Source: Montifringilla adamsi
Taxonomy: Eukaryota; Chordata; Aves; Passeriformes; Passeridae
DNA length: 64,000 bases
Direction of reading: 5' to 3'
Assembly: GCA_017590115.1 (NCBI GenBank)
Contig: JAGGNK010006113.1
Coordinates: forward strand, 1-64,000
Position 1 is the stretch's first letter; every line of letters begins with the position of its first letter. Shown here one piece after another: positions 45,924 to 58,929 of the stretch. A program made the position numbers and the translations under genes. The notes under the pieces were generated by a model. That model made no database searches. It was not told the DNA's origin and was given only the letters and a program-made list of their open reading frames with translations.

Positions 45924-46175
45924 TCATAGAATCATCACAGGAAGGGTTGGGCTGAAAGGGACTTTGAAGTTCATATGGTTCCAACCCCTCTGCCATGGGC
46001 AGGGACACCTTCCACCATTCCAGGTTGCTCAGAGCCCCATCCAACCTGGCCTTGGGCACTTCCAGGGATGGGGCAGCCACAGCTTCTCTGGCCAACCTGT
46101 GCCAGGGCCTCACCATCCTCACAGGGAGGAATTTCTTCCTACTATCCAATCTAAATCTCTGCTTCTTTTAGTTTA
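45924..46175 (-). mobile_element. CR1: CR1 LINE 3' end
   Basis: 'tcatagaatcatcacaggaa', 'gccatgggcagggacacctt', 'gatggggcagccacagcttc' and 'gccagggcctcaccatcctc', then 'ttcttcctactatccaatct'. One of the best-preserved copies. Confidence 0.95.
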
Positions 46176-47613
46176 GATTGTAGATGTCATCGTCCCAATT
46201 TCTGTGTGTGCTGTAGAGATGTAACTATGAGAAAGGAGTAGCTTCGAATTTCTGCAGTTTATTATCAAGACATACATTGGCTCTTCTTGCCAGTTTAGCA
46301 TCTTGAATGCCCCCACACATCAATGCCAAGAGAAAAGTTCCTACAGCAGAAAGGCCATCCTGTTTTACATTTCCAAGTTCATCAGTGAGGTGCTGTTGCA
46401 CACAGATTGAAGCATGAGATGCAATTATTCTGGAGCCAGGGAAAGGTAATAGGATGGCTCTACCTGACCTGACTTTGAAGTGTGGTTAAAACCACTTAAG
46501 AACAAGAAGAAATGTGGCTCCCTGATGCTCATTTTCAGGGGTAAAAAGTGAAGCACAGAGTACAGCAGAAAAATATTCTCCTATTACCAGAAGTTATTCA
46601 AGGATTTGATGGAGATGTGCAACAGGGATGTGAACTGCAAGATCAAGTGATAGATCCAGGGCACCACGGTTGAAAATCCCATTGTGAGCTTCTTAAAATG
46701 CTGGGTTTTTCTTACATGCACAGAGCACTTTCGAAATCTAAAGATGGAAAAAGCACTCAGTGCTATTATGAAAGATTCCTCAATAATTGATTCACTATGC
46801 TAATCCTTCTCCAAAATCAACCTACATTCTTCTTTCAGTCTCTGCTGCTCAAATCCAGTCACAAAAAATGAGGAAAGTGAACTGCTTGCAACCAGTCTCA
46901 ACAGGGAAAAAAACCCCAAAGTTCTCTTTCTGGTTGTTTTTCTTTGTTTATGGATTTGTTCTTAGTGTGTGGTTACAACTATTTTATTATCTCCTTCTTT
47001 GATAAGTTCCAGTTTTTACTGAATACAATTGTCTTCTGATATTTCATGTTTGAAAGCTCACCTTTTCATTTCCAAATTTCAAAGAGCGGGAATGACCTGG
47101 ATGAAGAAATCTGGTATTTTTGCAGCTCATTCTGTTGGCGAAGTCCATTTTAATGTAGTCAGTTTTTCAGCACTTTTGTACCTGTTGACCACACCAGGAT
47201 CACTGGATTTCCAATTATAGAATTCCTGTAAAATTCCATCATGTAGAAACTTAGTAAATGCAGCTAGCTCTTCTCCAGGGAGAAAATAAAACCAGGAAAA
47301 AAAGCCAAAAAACCTCAAACCAAGTTATGTTTTGCCATAGTGAATCAGACCTGTGTTCTTCCTGTCCCTGGATTAGAATAACAAATTTAGGGAAGGATAT
47401 AGAATTTATTCTTGGGGAGATTAGAGGGAAAATTACATCCAGTGTAGAGATCTAAACAATAGACCACGCTTTGGGTATTTTTGCCCATTCCTTTTTCTTC
47501 CCCCAGATTTTCAAAATTGGAGAAAAGCCAATATTTCTCTTGCTGAGGAAGCCCAGCCATGGAAAAGGGAATATCTGACTCCAGAATTTAAGCTAGAGGC
47601 CATGGGTGTGTGA
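46176..47613. other. Unique sequence, no gene seen
   Basis: Nothing recognised. Confidence 0.5.
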
Positions 47614-47772
47614 ATTACAGAATCACAGAATGGTTTGGGTTGGAAAGAACCTTGAAGATCATCTCATCCCATCCCCTACCATGGGCAGGGACCCCTTCCA
47701 CTATCACAGGTTGATCCAAGCCTTGTCCAACCTGTCCTTGGACCCTTCCAGGGATGGGGTGTCCACAACTAA
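47614..47772 (-). mobile_element. CR1: CR1 LINE 3' end
   Basis: 'acagaatcacagaatggttt', 'gggttggaaagaaccttgaa', 'accatgggcagggacccctt' and 'ttccagggatggggtgtcca'. Confidence 0.95.
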
Positions 47773-48746
47773 AAAGGCCACAAAATTGTTCAGGAGAACA
47801 GTGAGCACAGCCTGGAGAAATCCATAAAACACAGCTTTCACCTACAGCATGGGGAAGGTTGGGCTGGCATCCACAGCATCTAAAGATTCTCTACAGCAGC
47901 TCCTGAGGATCTTCAAACTCAACAGAAATCATTGTTCTGCAGAAAAACAAGTCATAATCACCCTCAGATCCACGACATCTTGATCAATTTGCATTCCTTG
48001 GCCTCTGGTGCATGTTTTTTATGTCATATCTCATATCTTCTTTAATTTATGAAGGAAAAATCACCTGCCATGTCACTCAGAGAAGGTTGTTTACCACTGT
48101 GTCATCCCACACTGCCTGGTCCATGCCAGGAACATTGGAATGGCAGCTGAGGGAAGCACATTCCTGTTCACAGTGAGGGAAAACAGAATCCAAGGACAAT
48201 AACGGCAGGATGGGGTTTTCCTGTCTTGTGAGTTGGAAAGTCTTTGATTGGAAAAATAAAAAACTGGCTCAGTTTAATTTAATATTTACCAAATAAAATC
48301 CAGACGAGCTCTTGCTGCTTGGTTGGCAGAGCAATGGCTCAGAGAAGAAAAATCACCGAGGTGAGACCCTCTTCAATGGCACTCTGAGGTCCTGTACATG
48401 AATTGTCACTGTTGTCATGTTTAAAGGCAGTGGTGTAGATCCCACTTCTCATAATTACTCTGCAATAAACCAAAAACCAATTTTTCAACTGTTTCCTCTG
48501 TCGTTTGAAATACTCCCAGCATCTCCCACTTCCCTCAGTTCCTTCAAGCAATCATATGAATTTCAAGGATTTAATTGCAACTTGGAGACCGTTTTGTAAG
48601 ACCAGAGGCCATAAAGCAAATCTTATCAGCCTTGGTAGAGACACTACAAACAGTACTGTGGGTTTTGTGCCTTCAGGGGAGGGAGAATGGAATGGTTTGG
48701 CAGGGAAGAAGAGAAGGGAAAGAGAGGCGCAGAAAGCAGGTAGAAC
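47773..48746. other. Unique sequence, no gene seen
   Basis: Nothing recognised. Confidence 0.5.
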
Positions 48747-48806
48747 ATGAATAATTATGGAATAATTTAGGTTGGAAAAGACCCTTAAGATCATTATTGC
48801 ACCCTG
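48747..48806 (-). mobile_element. CR1: CR1 LINE terminal scrap
   Basis: 'aattatggaataatttaggt' and 'tggaaaagacccttaagatc'. Confidence 0.75.
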
Positions 48807-51039
48807 TAAAGATTCACAGAGCGTGGAAGCTGCTCGTCATGAAAATGCAAATGACTCGCTCTGATCTGAAGAGAGAGCAAAAAATAGTCAAGGACTTGCC
48901 AGGGTTGACAGGAAAAGTGTTCAAGCAGATGAGCGCCTCACACAACCAGTTTAAAACAGGCACTGATTTTTATATTAACTCAACTGGTGTGTGAGGAAGA
49001 GAGACATATTTTGATGGGAAAAGGGGAAGGAGGCATTAGTTGAAGAAGGAAAAGAGAAGAAGTTTTAATCCCGTTGATATAGAAAGAAAGGGATGCAGCA
49101 GCTCTTTTTCCTGACCTGTGGTGTTGAGCAAACCTGAGGGTCACTCCACAGTCATGACAGCCAAAAAATCTCCCAAAACTTATTCCTCAACTGAATATTT
49201 GCTTTCAAATATGACCCCAGCTGCTGTAGGATGGGTGGGACTTTGAAGAGACCTGTCTGAAAGGCCACCCTCATTCAGAGAATATCAGACGGCCATTGGA
49301 GGATGAAAATGCAGGCAAAAGGATTATTATCCAGATTTCATTTGGGAATTAATCTCTGAATTTCGTAGCTCCCCTGCTTTTCTGAGGTGGGGGAATGGTT
49401 CAGACAATGTGCACTACCTTGCAAAGGGGCAGCCACAAAACTTGGCCAGAACACTAAGATTTTAGGGAAATTAAAGGTGTCCCCAGGTTCTTTTCATTAT
49501 TAGGGAAAATAAATAAGACTTTCACTTCTATACATTCAGGTTAAATTGTAAGAGTTATAAATCCCCAGTCCCCACACCCAATTCCTTTCATCCTTTGAGT
49601 ACTGGCTACTTTATTACTGGAATATCTCCATGGATTTTTGTATCTTTCTTTAACAGTCATAATGACAATTACCAAGGAGTTTCCCAGTCACTGTGAGACC
49701 ATTTGCCTGATCCTGCTCTGGGATATTAAAAGAAAATGAAGTTGAAGAGATGCAGAGTGAAAGAAGAAATAAAAGGCCTCAGAGATGGGAAATGAAGAAA
49801 ACAACTGCCGCCAAAATAAAACCCAGGTGAGTTTTTTGTTTTGTTTTCTTTTGGGATGGGCTTTTTCGGGGAGGAGAGAAAAATGCTATGGAGATTGCAT
49901 TTAGCTAGAACAGACCAATCCTGATCATAAAATAGAGCCTTCATCTCAAACAGACTGACAATCAGCAAATAGGAGAGGCTGGCACTCAATTTCCTCATTG
50001 TGTCTGAATTCTTGCCTTGGCTGGGGATGATTTCAGCTGCTGCACCACTGGGATATTTTTGGGCTGCAGGGCATGAGGCTGTGGAGCCTCATGGTGGAGG
50101 GAACCACCGGTTTGGTGTCAGTGGATGCTCTCAAGTATTCCCACAAACATCTGATTTTAATCTTTTAAGCCACCAATATCTCATCCAGCAGGGAAAGGAG
50201 GGTTGGGAATGTCCTCTTCATAAGGAAGGCAGATTATTTCCCCAACCCACCGGTGGATTGCATCCATTCCAGCCTTTCCTGGCTGGAATCTTCCAGGCAG
50301 CTTCACTCTCAGTCCTTGGTTTCAGTGGAATTCCCGTAGTAAATCCAGAGCTACATTTAATTCCTTCCCTGTCAGAGAGATGCATTAGGTCTTGCAGTAT
50401 GGCCTGCTCTCTCATTTCTTCCACAGAAACCCTGCAGGACTATTTTGGGCAGCCTAAAAGGAGCAGGCAGCTTCATCAACTTGTTCATGATTGACTTGGC
50501 AGTGAACAAGCCTGTCAGGAGATGCAGTTTAGTGTAATCAATATTTCCTGGAAGACTGCTGAGCTTTTCTCCAAAGGCTTGGAACTCCCCTAGTGGTGCC
50601 CATTTAGTGGCCTGGATATCATAAGCAGAGGCTTTTGATGCTTTTATGTGTTTCCTGAGTAAAACCTCCCACCAAGTGAGCATTCTGACTTCCACAATTT
50701 TCCTGTCCAAGTTTCCAGTGCGACATCACCTCCTTGCAGGCTATACTGGGGATAAGCCTCTATCCTGGGATTTCACTGGTCCAAGCTCCTGGTTCTGTGT
50801 GGTGAGAAGAAGCAGCAGCAGAACTGGAAAATCTCCAGATCCGTTTTGCCAACAGCTCAAGGTATAATAATTTTTTTTTAAATTTTTTCCTAAAATGCAG
50901 TCTCTTGCACTGGTTTATTCTTCCACTCAGCTGTGAGTTTGATGTCTTGAGACATCTCTGTGCAAATCTCATTTCAGATAGGTTAATTGGTTTATTCTTC
51001 AACTGTGATTTATTTTTTTTTCCTTCTCTTCTGGCTTCA
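48807..51039. other. Unique sequence, no gene seen
   Basis: A 164-codon frame (50000-50494, GTG start) has no domain, coding-like bias or splice context and is treated as chance. Confidence 0.45.
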
Positions 51040-51090
51040 GGGACCTACAAGGATCATCCAGTCCAACTGCTTGACCAAGTCAGGCCTCAC
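51040..51090 (-). mobile_element. CR1: CR1-like LINE scrap
   Basis: 'cagggacctacaaggatcat' and 'ccagtccaactgcttgacca' resemble the start of the reversed CR1 3' region. Confidence 0.5.
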
Positions 51091-51151
51091 TGAAATTTAA
51101 AGTGCATTTTCCAAAGGAGTCTTAAACACTGGTGGACATGAGGCACCAATC

Positions 51152-51390
51152 ACTGAATCATGGAACCATTTAGGCTGGAGAAGACCTTCAGGATTATCAA
51201 GTCCAGCATTTGGCCAGTCCCCACCTTGTCACACAGCCCAAAGCACTGAGTGCCACATCCAGTCATTCCTTGAACCTCTCCAGGGATGGGGACACTCCAT
51301 CACCTCCCTGGGCAGCACCTTCCAATGCTCAACATGAAGAAATTCTTCCTGATGTCCAACCTGAGCCTCTCCAGTCTTCTCCCCACATTC
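51152..51390 (-). mobile_element. CR1: CR1 LINE 3' end
   Basis: 'gaatcatggaaccatttagg', 'tggagaagaccttcaggatt', 'cacatccagtcattccttga', 'acctccctgggcagcacctt' and 'ttcttcctgatgtccaacct'. Confidence 0.93.
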
Positions 51391-52124
51391 CCTCCTCAGC
51401 CCCCTTCTCTCCGAAATACACAAACCCAGGCATTCAGTACAGCAGCCCACCCCAGATCCTACAGATGGAGCAACAAATCCATCTTTTTAGACCTCAGTTA
51501 AGAGCCATGAAGAAATGTGGAAACCACTCAGTATCAAGTTTTTATCCAAGCACCTCTCAGTCTTGACCAAGGAATTACTTGGAGAATGTCAATACTCAAC
51601 CCAACTCCACAGATTTTGGGCTGTGGAAGCAGAATATCCACAGGGCTGTGCTATTTCTCAGCCACAGTCAGTTGGCTTTCTCTTGTAATTCACTGCATGT
51701 TCCTAATAAAGAAAATGTTCTTGTCATGAATTAACAACATTGGGCCCAATCTGTGTCCAGGAGAACATCAGGAGTGTGAAAAATCCAAAGCATCTGGCAT
51801 GTTTCAGCAGGTTACTGGAGTGTCTCAGTTTTTCTCTGTGTTTTCATTATTTTTTTCATTAGAAAAATATTAATAACCAAGAAGAAAGAGGACACAGTGT
51901 GTGACTGCTCAGTCAGTTGAGGCGGTTTTATGCTGAGAGAGCTCAAAAAAGGGGATAAGTTTGCTCAAAGCCAGAAATTTGAGATCACTGGGGTTTAATC
52001 AGACAAAAAACAAGTTTCACACATCTTTGGGTCTCAGATCGAAGAATCAGCAACTTGTGTGTCATGTAACCTCTTCAGATTTGGGGTGGTGATGATGGCT
52101 GTCCCCCACCCATGGCCTGTAGCA
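51391..52124. other. Unique sequence, no gene seen
   Basis: Nothing recognised. Confidence 0.5.
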
Positions 52125-52595
52125 ACACAAGGAACTGTTGGAGCAAGTCCAGATGGGGCCACAAAGTTGACAACGGGACTGGAGCACCTCCCCTATGGAG
52201 ATAGGCTGGGACAGCTGGGGCTGCTCAGCCTGGAGAAGAGAAGATTGTGTGGGAACTTCCCAGCACCTTCCCGTACCTGAAGGGGCCTCCAGGGAAGCCA
52301 AAAAGGGACTTTTCATCTGGAACTGGGGTGATAGGACGAGGAGTAATGGGTTCAGATTCAAAGAGGGGAAACTGTGGTGGGATATTGGGAAGAAATTCTT
52401 CCCTGTGACGGTGGTGAGACCTGGCACAGGTTTCCCAGAGAAGCTGTGGCTGTCCCATCCCTGGAAGTGTCCAAGACCAGGTTGGACAGGGCTTGGAGAA
52501 ACCTGGGATAGTGGGAGGTGTCCCTGCCCATGGCAGGGGAAGAGACCTTCAAGGTCTTTTCCACCTCCAGCCATTCTCTGATTCCGTAATTCAGT
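52125..52595 (+). mobile_element. CR1: CR1 LINE 3' fragment, about 470 bp
   Basis: 'gttggagcaagtccagatgg', 'ctcagcctggagaagagaag', 'ttgggaagaaattcttccct', 'aagaccaggttggacagggc', 'cctgcccatggcaggggaag' and the tail 'attctctgattccgtaa'. Confidence 0.94.
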
Positions 52596-53194
52596 CATGA
52601 ATATATTGACGACAAACTGCCACAACTTCTCTTTCTGGGTCTAAACTTCTGTATTTCCTCTATTTCCTGGCTGTCTCATTCTGACAACTTTCATGGGCAA
52701 TGTTTTTCCCAAGATTCCTGTCTTGGGAAGGGCTGCTTTCATCTGGCATTCAGTTAGTCCTCCAGCAAATCCAAGATGCCATGAAATAAAAACTTCATCA
52801 AAAGATTCTCAGACCAAGAGACAACATCTCCAACATGGAAAGTTCACAAAGAGCAGAATGCTGGGGGGTGGGAGAGTCCTGTGGTGAGGAATTCGCTTTT
52901 TCACCCTTCTTGAAACATCTTCTGCTGCTCTTTGGAGGGAACAACACACTTGGGTAGATTGGGCTTCTCTGGAGCATCTGTTCTTTGTAACATCACTCTG
53001 AGATACAGCAACAATTTTCATGTTTAAATGTTTAAATCTTTATTTCATAAAGATTTCCTTCTGCTTGCAGCAAAGCTAAATTTTTTCCACTTTTTCTCAA
53101 AGTTATTTCCTGTAGCCCAAAGTTTAAAGTTTGGTCTCTCAGTTTAAGGTTTGGCAAAAAATTTTTTTTCTTAAGGTGTCAGAGGGGATACACA
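52596..53194. other. Unique sequence, no gene seen
   Basis: Nothing recognised. Confidence 0.5.
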
Positions 53195-53345
53195 AACAAA
53201 CACAAAAAAAAAACCAAAAAAAACCCACAAAAACAAAAAAAAAAAAAAAAAAAAACCAAAAAAAAAAAAAAAAAAAAAAACAAAAAAAAACAAAAAAACC
53301 AAAAAAAAAACAAACCTAAAAAAAACCCCCACCCCAAAACCAAGC
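53195..53345. repeat. A-rich (A/C) low-complexity tract, about 150 bp
   Basis: The plus strand is almost only A with single or paired C. It includes two near-pure A runs of more than 17 bases. Lys-rich and Phe-rich ORFs across it are artefacts. Confidence 0.95.
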
Positions 53346-55171
53346 AAACAACAAAATTAAATGTGGAAAGTTCATAGGAGCTCTTTGCCTTGCTTCTGTT
53401 AATTTCTGGAAGAGTTTCCTCAGGACTGTAAGTCAAAGAGGAAAGAAAACATTCCAGTTCCTAAACTATACCAAGGAATAAACAGCAAAGTGGTCCCTTG
53501 GAGACAGAGGATTCCTAGAAACTTCCAGCACTTTCCAGCACTAGACTGAGCTTCCCAGATCTCTGCTTCTCTCGCATGCTGCCCAAGTGGTTTCCCCACA
53601 GCTCTGCCTTAAGAAAAAGGATTTCAAATCTTTGATTTTGCTGCTTCTGGGATTTGGCCTTTGCCTGTGCTTAATCCCGTATGAAGCCTGTCCTAAATCC
53701 CATACGAAGCCTGTCCTACCTTCCCTCCTCTACCTTAAAGTCTCCTGTGCTCTGTGCTGAAGAGAAGGAAGAATTATTTCCATGTGCCCCATTCCTTGAT
53801 TCATCCTCTGCTTTTTACTCTCTTGCCTGGAAGGACCACACTGGAAAAGGAGCTCTGGGAATCAAAACAAATTCTTGTCCTGCTGTTATCAATTTTCCTT
53901 CATTCCTCATCCCATCGGGTGGAAATGCTGTGAACATCAGCATTCATCATTATTTTTGGTTATGTCTAATTAGTTCTTTCCTTCCTTCCTCATCCTCCCT
54001 TGTTCAGAACCAGGTGTGCTGCAAATCAGGTAAAGCAATGCAATGTCATCCCACAAATCCTACATCCACTGTGTGGAAATATAATTTAAAATTATTTTGG
54101 AACACTTGAATATATTACTGGGCCTGGAAGAGCCGAGATGGCTTTGAGAGGATTGCTGGTGATCTGCTAATTAAAATGTAAATCTTAATTTTTGTAGCAG
54201 CACAAAACCTTACACAGTTGGACACACCTGAAAAGCACAGCCAGCTTTTGGTGAATGTGTGGTGCTTTTGTTTTCTCTCCACACAGAATATTTATCCCTT
54301 TTTTTCTGAGGATCTTTAGCCCTTCAGCTGAAGTGATAAATTTTCAAATTCCATTTGCTTTACTGGTATTTCTTTCAATCTTGGCCCGTTGGTCCAATGG
54401 ATATTCTTTACACACCTGCATCAGAGGCAGAGAAATGTCTGGGGGAGGAATGAAGTGTTTCAGAGCTTGGTTTTAAAGTTGTCACTTCTGAGCATAACAA
54501 AGTTCCTGGTCATGGCAGAGTTTGACCAGTTGAGAAGTTATTATGTGAGTTTGTGGGAAGATTTTCCCATTCATTGCATTTATTGTTTTTTCTTGACCTG
54601 CTTCCAACAAGATAAATGAATGTAAAGGGCTGTATTTTAAAAGGAAGGAATGAAACAAGTGGAAAAAGCAGCATAACCATCACTGACCTGCAAGGAATCA
54701 CGAGGCTCCTTCACATGATGGAAGGACAGGAATAACAGGTTCAGAAACAGAAACCAAAAGGACCCAGAATAGTAGAAAGAAATAGAAGCAAGCACCCTTT
54801 TTTTTTCCCCCTCCTTTGGCTGTAATAAGCAATGAATCAGTTAAAAATCTTCAAAAGAGCGACATTTTTGAAATGTTTTTGAAGTATTACTAGAAAGGTG
54901 CCATTTTCCAAGAAAATTGACTTCTTTTTCTTTTTGATATATATGAAATATACAAAGCATGATGCAGCCAAAATGCACTTGGTGCAGGAGAAAGAGAAGG
55001 AAAGAAGCAAGAAAGTTCTTGTTTTCTGCCAGACAAGAGGCAACACACACAGGTGAGCAGCAGTAAAAGGGGATGGATGAAGGACTAACAACTTCCACCA
55101 GTCCCTCTGGAAAACCTAACCTCGCTGATAATGGGAAAATATTAAGAACGTAGAAAAACCACCAGAAAAAA
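53346..55171. other. Unique sequence with a 23-bp tandem duplication
   Basis: Contains the duplication at 53673-53718 and an AT-rich repeat-free stretch around 54110-54215. The 142-codon frame 53681-54109 starts inside the duplication and shows no domain. Confidence 0.45.
53673..53718. repeat. 23-bp direct tandem duplication
   Basis: Two adjacent 23-mers, each AATCCC...GAAGCCTGTCCTA, differing at two positions. Confidence 0.9.
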
Positions 55172-55668
55172 AAAATCCTAGAATTCCAGAAGGGATTGGG
55201 TTGGAAGGGACCTTCAAAATTGTTTATTTTCAACACCCTGCCATGGACAGGGACGTGTTTCACTATCCCAGGTTTCTCCTAACCCTATCTAACCTGGTCT
55301 TGGACACTTCCAGGGATGGGGCAGCCACAGCTTCTATAAGCAACCTGTGCCAGGTCTCACCACCGTCACAGGGAACAATTCCTTCCCAATATCCCATCCA
55401 AACCCACTCTCAGTTTCAATCCATCCTCCCTTGTCCTGTCACTACCTGCCCTTGCAAAAATTCTCTCTCCATTTTATTTGCAGTTTCCCTTCAGCTGCTG
55501 GAAGGCCACAATTGGGTCACCCCAAGGCTTCTCTTCTCCAGACTGAACCATCCCAAATCTCCCAACCTGTCCTCACAGCAGAGCTGCTCCATCCTCCTGA
55601 TCCTCTTGGTGGCTTCCTCTGGACTTGCTCCAACAGCTCCACATCCTTCCTGTGCTGAGGACTGAACT
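55172..55668 (-). mobile_element. CR1: CR1 LINE 3' fragment, about 500 bp
   Basis: 'gattgggttggaagggacct', 'gccatggacagggacgtgtt', 'gatggggcagccacagcttc', 'ccttgtcctgtcactacctg' and 'ggcttctcttctccagactg', then 'ctggacttgctccaacagct'. The reverse strand extends further toward the CR1 5' side than most copies here. Confidence 0.95.
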
Positions 55669-57127
55669 TTCTTGACCTTCTTTTTCTAATAATAATAATA
55701 AATAAATTAAGCCAGCAGCTCTGCTCAAGATCTGCTTCACCCTCTGGTAAGGGTTGCCTTTTCCAGAGTCTGTATCTATTCCTCTTTCCCATCCTAACCT
55801 TAAATCTCTTCTGCACCCTGGACTCCAGGTTGGAAGTGTCCTGCTATTTCCTCACTTTGCAGCCAACAAGGAAAATCCACGTGCTTGTAACCAACCAACA
55901 CACAGCAGGGCCCAGCCACACCGAGGATTAAGTTCCACTTTTAGATCAGGATTTCTCCTCCTGCTGGCAACTTTTTGATGTGTGCATTTCAGCCAGGTAA
56001 TTACCTTGTCCATGCTCTGGGCATGCACGAAGACGCCATCACCAGCAGAGCCACGCATTCATTGGCTCTTCTTCACCTTTAAATCCAATTTTCAAACACT
56101 TCCTGTCCTTTACATAGTCCCAGAGATGCCTCACGTAGGTTTTTGTTGCTCTTTGAAGGGCTGTGCACATCATGCCTATCAGAGCATTATCTTCTGCTTA
56201 TCAGTCACGCTCTCTAGTCCCTCATTACTCCATTCTGAGCTGCTATAATTAGACTTCACATTTTCAGACCTTTGTAGCAGTGTTTTAGTTCACAAATTGA
56301 GGAGTTTGTTCATGACAAAATGCTTTCTTTCCTTATCAATTTCTTTATTTTTTATTTTTAGTTTGCCCAGTGAACCAAAATATCAATTATTTGCAGACCT
56401 CTAATTTAGAGATGAAATTAAGGAATACATTTGCAAGACTATGTTAACTATTTAATCTGTTTAACTAACACCATGATGGATTCTCCATCCTTGCAACAAT
56501 TAAATCAAGAACTTTTTAAAATTATAGTGGATTTTTCTTCTTTAGACGTTAAACTTTAGCATTAGCATTAGTATTAGATTTGAAGCACAAATTAGGACTG
56601 AAAAATCCAATTTCAATGGGCAGGAGGCCAGAGCAGGTAATCACAGAACTCCCTTCCAAGCAAATCACCTCAAATGCAGATTACACCATTTATGGTCATG
56701 TTGTATCTTAATCAAATGCTCCAGCACCATTCATGTATGACCAGCAGACCCCAAAACTCAATTCCAGCCCTCTCTAACACCATCCTAAGGGCTCAAGAGG
56801 CAGAAATCAGAATTTCACCTGAGGAGCACCAAGAGACTCACATTGCCAAGGACCAATCTATACTGAGGGCGTTTCTCTGGGGAACCTTTACTTTGGCTTT
56901 TAAAACTTTTGCCTAAATTGAGAGTGCTAATGAGCCCTAATGCGGCTGCTACAGGTGCATTTATTTTTCAGATCAGTCTCCCTTTTAATTCAAGGTATCA
57001 GGGCAGGCAGGGCTGCAAAATTAAAAATTAGCAGCACTTGTGCAACATTAACTTCACTCAGAGGGTCTGGAGAGCTCTGGAGTTTTCAGAACTGCCACAG
57101 ATTTCTCTGAGACAAACAAAGTAGGAT
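55669..57127. other. Unique AT-rich sequence, no gene seen
   Basis: Contains an AAT-rich patch at 55687-55708 and short ATTAGC-type hexamer repeats at 56556-56577. The block 56920-57060 is repeat-free with TAATGAG and CAGGTG words and could be regulatory. Confidence 0.45.
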
Positions 57128-57360
57128 TGCAGGTTTAGAGTAGATATTAGGAAGAAATTCTTCCCTGTGAAGATGGGGTGGCCCTGGCAGAGGTTGCCTG
57201 GAGAAACTGTGGATGCCCCCTCCCTGGAAGTGTCCAAGGCCTGGTTGGAGAGGGCTTGGAGCAACCTGGGATAGTGGAAGGTGTTCCTGCCCATGGCAGG
57301 AGGTGGAAATAGATGGTCTTTAAGGTGCCTTCTGACCCCAAACATTCCATAATTCCATAT
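57128..57360 (+). mobile_element. CR1: CR1 LINE 3' end
   Basis: 'gtagatattaggaagaaatt', 'ttccctgtgaagatggggtg', 'ctggaagtgtccaaggcctg', 'cctgcccatggcaggaggtg' and the tail 'cattccataattccatat'. Confidence 0.94.
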
Positions 57361-57505
57361 AAAGTGACTCTACTTAGGATGGCTCTTGCAACTATCCCAC
57401 CCTGTTAACAATTTACAATTTGCATAATCTCTCCAGTCTGCAGCATAAATATGGCCACTAAAAAATTAACTTCAAATGAATTCACACCTTAAAATTATCT
57501 CTTTC

Positions 57506-57531
57506 TTTTTTTTTTTTTTTTTTTTTTTTTT
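57506..57531. repeat. Pure T homopolymer, 26 bp
   Basis: Uninterrupted T-run. Confidence 0.95.
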
Positions 57532-58567
57532 AAGGGGATGTGGAACAATAAGGAGCTAAGGTTGGATTAAAACAATATTTCTTTTTGTTAACTCTTTCCC
57601 TTTTCTTTGCTGAAAAGAAGATGGACCAGGGAGATCCAGAAAGGAAGATGTTTTATTTCAGAGTGTGGAGAGTGAGGAAGCTTTGCCCAAAGCTGGTGCC
57701 TCAGCCATTGCTATCATGTGTTTAATAAATGTTACTCTCACATCCCCAAAAGGCAGAGAGAGTTGTCCTTTCATTTTAGCCCAAATATAGCTCAAATTTT
57801 TATCCTGACATCAGTCAAAGCTTGACCCAAATTTCATTGTAGGCCTCACAGCTCACTCTGGAGTTTCCATTTAGCAAGAGCTGAGTTTTAGGTCAGTGAA
57901 AAAACCCTTCAAATTTCATGTCTCCTCCTTCACTGTAATTCCCCTTGCCTTTGAAATGCTGGAATTCACTCATTGCTTGAGGCAAGAAATGTGAACAAAT
58001 GGACCACAGTCTAATTGAGTCTAATAAATCCTGTGTTCCTCAATAAAATATCACATTTTTAGTCCCCTGTTGTTTCTCTGAGACCACGCTGTGCTTTTGA
58101 GACTGCTGAGCACATTGCAAAGCACAAGTCCAAGATGTTCACGTGCTCCAGAGAAATGTCATGTTTGCTGAAGTAAAACCCACAATTTTCACCTGCAAGC
58201 CACAATGACTGACCTACAACTCAATACTGATTGACCATCAATTCAATATCGAGAGTGAAATTAATAGAAGGAATTCCAGCAAGTCACACAGCAACAAAAA
58301 CATGACACTGTTTTCCCTGTGATTCAGATCTTTCCTTCTGTTGTGTTTTCTGTCCGAGGTGAAGAAGATTAAATGATATCCTCTCCAGGGGAGTGTTTTT
58401 AATTATGTGCTGCTCCCACAGCAGCTCTGTAACAGCAAGTTCCACAATGTCTTGATGGGTTTATCCTCATCAAATCTGCAGGAGCCCAAGGTTTGGAATC
58501 TGCACTCACCTTCCTCATTATCAGGAGGATTTATGGAAAGATAGTGACAGCACCACCACTCATTAGG

Positions 58568-58581
58568 TAATTAGCTAATTA
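58568..58581. promoter_or_regulatory. Palindromic double homeodomain-type site
   Basis: TAATTAGCTAATTA is its own reverse complement and is followed five bases later by CCAAT (58584-58588). Two TAATTA cores are typical for homeodomain binding. Function is inferred only. Confidence 0.3.
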
Positions 58582-58929
58582 GTCCAATGGGAAGTTCACC
58601 TTACAATGCTTCTGGAGAGAAAACCAGCTCAGACAATGTCTCTCAATATAGCCCAGGGAGTTTTAGTAAGGAACAAATCTTGACACTGGAGTGTGACCAT
58701 CCAGGTCCTTCCCAAATCACTGCAAGGTCACTATCACCAGGAAAGTGAATATTCATCACATTTATGGTTTCTTTTTGTCAGCACAGTAATGTGGTACATC
58801 TTTGGTGGTTGGTGAGCATTTTTAGCCCTGTCAGGACACTGGCAAAAGGGTTGGAGCAATGGGAGATGGCAGATCTGGGAAGATCCCTCTGAGGAGTTGT
58901 TACCCTGAGGTTGTTTTCATCATCTTGAC

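Larger units (their letters stand above)
57361..58929. other. Unique sequence with a T-run and a homeodomain-like palindrome
   Basis: No gene. It holds the T-run at 57506-57531, an AATAAA at 57724-57729 and the TAATTAGCTAATTA word at 58568. Confidence 0.45.

Noticed and set aside
50000..50494. 164-codon plus-strand ORF
   Set aside because: Starts at GTG, not ATG, and has no domain, signal or repeat structure. Fits chance in 64 kb.
53131..53436. Lys-rich and Phe-rich ORFs
   Set aside because: Translation of the A/C low-complexity tract.
57724..57729. AATAAA as a poly(A) signal
   Set aside because: No gene upstream on the plus strand. A T-run lies upstream rather than coding sequence.
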